Shown: in pieces, positions 57,982 to 64,000 of the stretch
Numbering within the stretch: position 1 is the first letter of the stretch
How the letters are laid out: the number at the start of each line of letters is the position of its first letter
NCBI GenBank assembly: GCA_000320545.1
Contig: ADNK01000140.1
Coordinates: forward strand, 195,001 to 259,000
Origin: Bigelowiella natans CCMP2755
Lineage: Eukaryota > Cercozoa > Chlorarachniophyceae
Length of the DNA stretch: 64,000 bases
Reading direction: 5' to 3'
Notes under the pieces: model-generated
The model's database searches: none
Seen by the model: only the letters and a program-made list of their open reading frames with translations
Told to the model about the DNA's origin: nothing
Translations under genes and position numbers: made by a program

Positions 57982-59167
57982 TTAACACTCTGGGATGTCG
58001 AGATCGGACTTCCCATGAATGGATTTGGCCCCAGTTACTTCATCGTTTGGATTCTGGTCGAAGATTCTAGGTACTGTAGAGAAATATTTGAAACTGCCAT
58101 CATTCACAAGGTCCACTCTAATTTTATCCTCCGATTGATGAATTGGGACATTCGCTTCCAACTCAATTTCAGCTGCACGCCTGGTGTACATGTATGCATG
58201 TGTGCAATATGGTTGAGGAGCTTGGATGAGCTTGATGCCTCCAGGAAGCATCGCCATGGTATCACCACAATAAGGGCTGCAAATTCCAAGATTAATTCCA
58301 TCCCATTTTGGCTCCTTGCTCGAAGATTTTGCCAAATCATGGATGTATTGGAGGATGTTTATCTTCCCTGATTGTAATTATTTATTTATATTATAAGAGA
58401 GAGGATGTACAGAATATGACAAAGAGTCCACCTTGATCTTTCCCCTGTGCCTTTGCTATTCTTTCTCGGATACCCTCTTGAAGAATGATGTCGTCTTCAA
58501 ACACGACGGCATGGGTTAGTGTTTTGTCCTTTAGAAACATTTTTAGCGCTTTTTGGTGAGAAAGGGCGCAAGCGATGATTCCTTTGCGACGGAAATCCCA
58601 CAGCTTCTTCGAGAAACCTCTTTGGAGCTGAGGATGAAGTTATAAATGACTTTGTTCGTACACATATACTATCTCTATACCTGTCCAGATTTGACGAGGT
58701 TTGCCTCGTTAAAGGAGTTTCTGTCAATGGCATCCACAACTCTAGTCGAGTTCTGTAATCCAATTTGTTCCAAGATGGAGGTGGCATATTCTTTCCTGTC
58801 TTCCATAGCGATTACGTAGAATCCCAAACTTCCATGATTCTGCGACACCCTGAAGGTAAGCTAGTTTATTTTTGATGCAAGAAGATAAAAATACAAGGAT
58901 TCACTTACACACTCATTCCCGCCTGGCTTCTCATAAATGTCCCTACAATCGGGGAAATGGGCTCTTTGAATTGTATCTAAAGACAATATAATCACAAACC
59001 ATACTGATATTCGACCAACTAAAATCATACTTCAACGAGGAACCACAAGATAACAGAAATGGAATGAAATGGTATACTATGTTATTCATGGAGGAGTTCA
59101 AGGGCTGATGTGGATCACGCCACACCGCCAAGCAGCATGAAACAAACAGTGCCAGAATCCAGAGCAT
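57982..59167 (-). CDS. GT25-like glycosyltransferase, secreted/ER-lumenal
   Basis: Five exons, 59078-59167, 58909-58976, 58681-58849, 58432-58627 and 57982-58367, give 302 aa with all phases matching. The start MLWILALFVSCCLAVW is a signal peptide or anchor. GT25 hallmarks follow in order: GFYVIAMEDRKEYATSILEQ (cf. YVINLxxRxxR), RKGIIACALSHQKALKMF (GxxGCxxSH), AVVFEDDIIL (the EDD metal/sugar-nucleotide motif), PKWDGINLGIC and THAYMYTRRAAEIEL (gTxaYxixxxxA). Members transfer galactose or other sugars to proteins or glycolipids. The acceptor here cannot be told. The exon 1 donor (ATA/GTATAC) is the least certain join. It is divergent from USP14, whose start lies about 730 bp away. Confidence 0.8.
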
Positions 59168-59898
59168 TGTGATTGTGATTTCTAGGAAGTACCAAGTGCG
59201 AAGTTTCCAAAGAACATGTTTTTAGTGGAAACGGGTTGATGCACAATGAGAGACGGGCATTCGAGGCATTCGAGGCATTCAAGCAAACGTATTTTGAAAA
59301 CCCCCTACGTTTATTCTCCTCGACAAAAATCTATGAGTACCTACCTATTTGCTTGTAATTCCATGTGTAAGAATTCATGGATGTCTTCACGATGAAATAG
59401 CCTTTGCTTTTCAATTTTGAAATTTCTCTCGTATGCTCGTATCCATTACACACCGAGGTTTTTTGGGTATTTTGTACCGGTACATAAAACAATACCTTTA
59501 TTGGAAAAAAAGGGCATTCTTATGGTACGTCATCCGTTCTTTTTTGTCTTTCGTCATGATATTAAGCTTTGTTGTAAGTTTGCCTTTGCTTGACTCCCGC
59601 CTTTTCTGGAGAGATGAGACAACAGCAACACCTCAGATTTCTACTCTGCGTCAAGACATATACCTTGGCGCACACCCCACTTTATTGGTGTTCGCTGCCG
59701 CACTTCCTTCTTCTCGCAAGCAATCAGAAACCAGAAGCCTCTTCCAGAGGTAGCCCTTCATAACGGTGGAAGGAAGGAAGGAAGGAGAGCTGTTCGGAGC
59801 TTCTGCGTTTTCAACACATATATTAATCTCTTTTCTTCTGTACCATGACTTGCAGGAGACCAAATTCGTGCACCACTAGGAATCATTCTTTGGAAAAT

Positions 59899-61992
59899 AT
59901 GTCGACCAGAAAAGTGACAGTTAAATGGGGCAAAAAGGTGTTCGAAATCGAGGTTGGAGAAAGCCTTGGGGAGGTTCAGGCGCAGCTGTACTCCCTGACT
60001 CAAGTACCAGTTGAAAGACAGAAAATTCTTGCTCGAGGCCGTCAGCTTAAGGTAGGAGATTCTGATTCTCCGGAGTATTCCATACCTGCCTTACGTACAA
60101 AATTTTTACAGAAGGATAAAGACCTGACAAAAATCAAGCCGGTAAGAAGCTCATATCACCCTTGTTTGATTATTTTTTAATTAAAAGACAATATAGGGAG
60201 CGAAACTTATGATGATGGGTACTGCGGAAGTCCTCGCGGTTCCAACGAAAGAATATGTGTTTGAGGAGGATCTAACAGCGAAGCAGAAAGCTGAGTTGAC
60301 AAAAGAGGTCACTCTATCATGAAGAGATTCTTTTTTCGGACAACTGAAATTTGTATGTGTTCATCAGGATGTGGCAGGACTGAACAACCTGGGGAATACC
60401 TGTTACATGAATTCCACTGTGCAATGTTTAAGACGTATTGGCGAGCTCAAGGGAGCTATTAACAAGTGAGTTTTTTTATTTGTTTACTACCTTTGTTGGT
60501 TGCACCGTTATTATGCTGAATATGTTTTAGGTTCCGAGATGATTCCTCAGCATCCAACGATGCCCATTCCACGATGGTCAAATTAATGGGAGATATGTTT
60601 AACAAGTTAGACGTGGCAGCGGAGCCTTTTACCCCCGTTGCTTTCGTCAACATTTTCCGGACACTTTTCCCACAGTTCGCTCAAAGGGGTGATAGCGGAC
60701 ATTACATGCAGCAAGATGCGGATGACTGCTTAATGACATTCTTGCAAGTGGTTGGCTCGAAGCTAACGTCCCCAAAGTACAGTCTTTCGGATAACTCTCA
60801 AGGGAAGAACTTAACTCAGCAGCTTTTCGGATTCCGTGTTCGAGAAACGTAAGTGTGAATAATTCCCATGAAAGTTTGTTATTGAAGACAACAAGATTAG
60901 AATATTATGTTGTGACTCAACACATGTGCTACAGGCTCAAACTTATGGAAGGAGAGGAGGAGGAGAAGGTTAAAGAACTATCTATGCAAAAGCTTCGCTG
61001 TCATATCGACGAGAAAATCAACTTTCTCGTACAAGGAGTTGAGAAATCTCTTGATGAAGTAGTCGAAGTCAAGTCAAGTAGCTTGGGTCGTAACGCAAAT
61101 TACAAACAGACCACGCGTTTGTTGTCACTTCCAAACTATCTTGTCGTTCAATTTGTCCGTTTCTTCTGGAAAAAGTCCCAGGGCAAAAAATGCAAGATGC
61201 TTCGGGTGATAAATCTAGGATAGAATACAGCTCCCAAAGCAACATAATTAATATTGTATTTACTGAATTGGCAGAAAGTGAAGTTTCCTCTCAAGTTGGA
61301 TGTCGAGAGTTTCTGTGAATCAAACCTTCGCAAGTCTATAGGGGCGAGACGTATGGCAGATAAGGCAAAACGTGATGAAGAGCTCGGATTGGATTCTCTG
61401 AAGGTTGAGAAGAAGGCAAAGACTGAATCGACAACCTCAAAGGATGACCAAGCTATGGAAATCGACTCCTCCATTCAGCCGGCTGGTAGTAATTATCCTT
61501 GATATAATCTAGCATATGCGTAATGATTCTGAATCTTTACTATCAGATACTACGGGTTTCTACCAGTTGTTCGGGGTGGTTACGCACAAGGTATCAATTT
61601 GAATATGGATTTATCTTTTGTTGGAAAATGATTATCTCCTGTGTGTTAGGGTCGGGATGCAGATGCCGGCCATTACATCGGCTGGGTGCACCAGAAAGAC
61701 GGTATGTAAATATTTTCAATGTGCGTTTTGTCGGTGGATATTGTAGTCCCCTTGACATTGTATTTTTTAGACGACTGGTCCAAGTACGATGACGAGAAAG
61801 TGAGCCCATGCAAGGAGGAAGACATCGTTAATCTTTGCGGAGGAGGTTGTTCAACATGTCCTTTCTGAAGTGTTCGAGATCATAACATGTATACTGTTTT
61901 GAATAGGGGACTGGCACACAGCATACATGTGTTACTACAAGCGAATAGATACCATGCCAGTTGAAAGGCCGAAGAAAAAGGGCAAGAAGTAA
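59899..61992 (+). CDS. USP14: Proteasome-associated ubiquitin hydrolase USP14/Ubp6
   Basis: Deubiquitinase that docks on the 26S proteasome through its N-terminal ubiquitin-like domain and trims chains from substrates. Eleven exons: 59899-60051, 60112-60141, 60197-60307, 60368-60465, 60531-60848, 60935-61205, 61275-61485, 61547-61590, 61650-61701, 61771-61845, 61907-61992. They total 482 aa with all phases matching. UBL residues 1 to about 75 (KVTVKWGKKVFEIEV, LARGRQLK, MMMGTAEV). The USP domain opens with LNNLGNTCYMNSTVQCLRR (catalytic Cys110). QQDADDCLMTFLQVV follows, then LPNYLVVQFVRFFWK, the His box RDADAGHYIGWVHQKDDDWS (His420) and WHTAYMCYYKR. The tail PKKKGKK is basic. The length is that of the family (about 490). 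A cytosolic and nuclear role is expected. Confidence 0.96.
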
Positions 61993-62307
61993 GGGTTATG
62001 AGCCGATACCCTTTGATTTAATGCAAGAAGCACGTAGACTGGTGAGCGTGTAGCTTTATTGTTCCCAGGATGGATCAAGATGCTTGTGGTTGGAGACAAA
62101 CCTTTTTCTAGGAAAGTATGTAATATCATTGATTACAACATTTGGCATTGTAAAATCTAGAAATTCATACCTTGAGTTTCTGCTGCGTTAACCTTATCCA
62201 TAGTCCTTGGACAAATTTGCATTGTGTGTCTCCACCGTCGCGCAAGATAAGTAGAAAACTTAGCCAAAATTTTGCGCAACGTATATCTCTAGATCTAGAA
62301 GACGATA

Positions 62308-62410
62308 TGAAACGGATATGTAATATGACAGCAATTGCATTTTTTCAATGGTCATCCCAATGTCTAGACATGTAGCTATCTAGCTATGCAATATTTCCGG
62401 CGGCTACAGC
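62308..62410 (+). repeat. Dispersed repeat family 1, copy B
   Basis: Reads AAACGGATATGTAATATGAC, TTTTTTCAATGGTCATCCCA, ATGT, then GTAGCTATCTAGCTATGCAA and CGGCGGCTACAGCG. Confidence 0.75.
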
Positions 62411-62413
62411 GAG

Positions 62414-62525
62414 ATGTATGAGACCTAGAGACGGATGTGATGAAAAAGATTACATTTTGTCAATGGTCATCCTTGTAGTCTAGTTGTGTGGCTATCTAGC
62501 TGTGCAAAGCAGCGACTACAGCTAT
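62414..62525 (+). repeat. Dispersed repeat family 1, copy C
   Basis: Reads GAGACGGATGTGATGAAAAA, GATTACATTTTGTCAATGGT, CATCCTTGTAGTCTAG, then GGCTATCTAGCTGTGCAAAG and CAGCGACTACAGC. In tandem with copy B. Confidence 0.78.
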
Positions 62526-63097
62526 ATAGACAGCGCTAATACCTTGCCATTTTGGCATCATCTACTGCTAGTCTAGATCATGTATGCTGTATGCTAACAC
62601 TCGCGCATGCACAATGTCTACTAGTAGTCTACTAGAATGTACAATGCTTGTCAATCTGGACGACCTAGCTTGTGCATAGCTAGCTAGCTAGCTAGACTTG
62701 CAACGCTTATGTACATTGATGTCAAGACATATTATACTAGTATATCTAGGTATGTCAGCCAAGCGATGATGCAGATTAGCTTATTTGACTTCGTTTATTC
62801 TTTTGTCGACGCATATTCGATCGAACATACTCTGCGATAGCCATGCGCATCGTCGCTGATTTGCGAACCCTTATAGCTTGCTGCTACGCTGCGACACGTT
62901 ATTTCAGTTAGCAGCATAGCCACTCGTTCAACTAACCCTCCATGCACATATGCGACCGCACTTTCTCTCATAAGTATTAGGAAGCTGTTTCAGTAGAAAG
63001 ACACGCACACACAATCATATTGGTCGCTGTACTGTAGCAAGCACGAATTTGCCGTCTACACCTTGAGCTGCCACGATTATCATGTTTTTGTGCATGG

Positions 63098-63462
63098 CTA
63101 CATCAGCTTGCGAATAATCTGCAAAAGCTTCTCTATGGATTCAGTCGAATCTGCTCCATCTGGGGTCATGCCAATCGTTGTCTTTTGGATTTTTTCCAAG
63201 GAGGTGGCTGATAGGTCCTGCAATAATTTATATGTGAGTAGAGGTCAATATTTGAAGTGCCTGAGTATCATAATTACCATATGTTCCTAATTCTGTAGGT
63301 TCCCCTCCGGATGGAGTTCTCATAATCTGGTGTGTACATCAAACATTCGTGATCCTTTATTATTGAACCGAATAACTGCCGCTTACTTTTCCTCGGTGGA
63401 TGAATTTTTCGTGGAAACGAGTCCACCAATTGTCATACATTGGAGGCCGTCTGTTATAATTA

Positions 63463-63480
<18 letters not shown>
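63098..63480 (-). CDS. 3' exons of an unrecognised minus-strand gene
   Basis: A last exon candidate 63098-63217 starts after TATTGCAG, reads DLSATSLEKIQKTTIGMTPD and ends LLQIIRKLM and TAG. The alternative frame of the same exon (GPISHLLGKNPKDNDWHDPR, stop nearby) is phase-consistent with two upstream pieces, PPMYDNWWTRFHEKFIHRGK and MRTPSGGEPTELGTY. I cannot decide between them. A (TG)n at 63467-63492 lies just upstream. No family is recognised. Confidence 0.35.

Positions 63481-63492
<12 letters not shown>
63467..63492. repeat. (TG)n microsatellite
   Basis: About 13 TG units. Confidence 0.93.
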
Positions 63493-63493
<1 letters not shown>

Positions 63494-63585
63494 TAGTTTT
63501 ATCTTGGAGCACAATGTGAAATTTGACTTAAAATGAATTAACACTAGAGAGGGAGAATAGAGAACAAGAGCTGTGATTATGGTTA

Positions 63586-64000
63586 TTACTCTTCCCCCAA
63601 TGGCACTTTGATATGAGCCCAGGTGCCGTTTTCAAGCTCCACCCGAAAGCTGATATCTTGAACCTTTACAAAGGGATTTGTCATTTAGCTCCAGACATGA
63701 GAAACGCCATAAATCAAAAAATGAAGAAAAAGAAGATGTTTCTTGCTTTATTTTGGAGTCCGATTCCAAATTGCTCTCGATTGGTGTTTACTATTTCGAT
63801 ACTGTGATCTGCATACTACTTTGTCAACAGGAACAAACTCCTTCGTGCCATTCGCGTGCGTAATGTTATAGCCAAGGTAATGTGTATCGCCTGAGAGCAA
63901 ACATTTCATAAGCCTGGAACCTACATTTCTAGGCATGTGTTGTCGTTCAATTTCGTCGTTGAGTTAGTTCAGTGTTCGATGTGGTGGTTATCCATGTATT
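63586..64000 (-). CDS. C-terminal exons of an unrecognised gene, cut by the window edge
   Basis: Exon 63820-63928 (NVGSRLMKCLLSGDTHYLGY, NITHANGTKEFVPVDK) joins in phase 0 to the last exon 63586-63663 (VQDISFRVELENGTWAHIKV, PLGEE, TAA). The upstream part lies beyond 64000. The alternation of beta-strand-like segments suggests a small beta-sheet domain. No family is recognised. Confidence 0.55.

Larger units (their letters stand above)
61993..63097. other. Intergenic; two tandem copies of dispersed repeat family 1
   Basis: Dense in CTAG words, including GCTAGCTAGCTAGCTAGAC near 62680. No gene is seen. Confidence 0.6.

Noticed and set aside
1-64000. tRNA, rRNA or other structured RNA genes
   Set aside because: I looked for GGTTCGAATC-type T-arm and matching acceptor patterns and found none convincing. 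A covariance-model scan would be needed to exclude them.

Overview
This is a window of nuclear DNA from an intron-rich eukaryote. Nearly every recognisable gene is split into short exons by short GT-AG introns, there are no operons, and simple-sequence repeats (CA, GA, TA and trinucleotides) occur every few kilobases, mostly in introns. The gene set fits a protist or alga, possibly a stramenopile or another secondary-plastid lineage: a fungal-type Zn2Cys6 cluster fused to ankyrin and kinase domains, a vWA/alpha-kinase-type protein, a KY-type transglutaminase fold, a TTLL tubulin-modifying enzyme and a Ty3/gypsy LTR element. The organism cannot be named from the sequence alone.

Layout. 0.3-1.8 kb: minus-strand unrecognised gene. 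3.5-6.6 kb: plus-strand TTLL gene. 8.5-11.3 kb: minus-strand mitochondrial branched-chain 2-oxoacid dehydrogenase E1-beta. 12.4-13.8 kb: intronless vWA protein that stops where an alpha-kinase domain would begin. 14.3-16.6 kb: a divergent pair, a five-TM membrane protein and a small charged protein. 18.2-22.3 kb: KY/transglutaminase-like gene lacking the catalytic Cys. 23.2-29.0 kb: intact LTR retrotransposon inserted in a dispersed repeat. 29-31.3 kb: repeats. 31.4-34.0 kb: Zn2Cys6-ankyrin-AT-hook-kinase protein. 35.3-37.7 kb: RNase P/MRP subunit POP1, divergent from a 1721-aa low-complexity protein with repeated Cys/His motifs (38.0-43.8 kb). 44.8-48.4 kb: two minus-strand unrecognised genes. 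49.0-54.1 kb: a 23-exon 2-aminoadipate/kynurenine-type aminotransferase. 55.3-57.4 kb: class 3 (DAGL-type) lipase. 58.0-59.2 kb: GT25-like glycosyltransferase. 59.9-62.0 kb: USP14/Ubp6. 63.1-64 kb: exons of further minus-strand genes.

Most genes are independent housekeeping functions. The only functional pairing I see is two mitochondrial amino-acid catabolic enzymes (BCKDH E1-beta and the aminotransferase), which also each carry an inferred GC-AG intron. For seven genes, exon structures reconstructed from splice sites and homology add up to an exact number of codons with phases matching at every junction, which is strong support for those models. The points most worth a second look are the Cys-to-Ala change in the KY-like protein, the Zn2Cys6/ankyrin/kinase fusion with degenerate kinase motifs, the repeated C-x5-C-x5-H-x3-C-G motif in the 1721-aa protein, the truncated vWA/alpha-kinase protein, and two unreported-looking dispersed repeat families.
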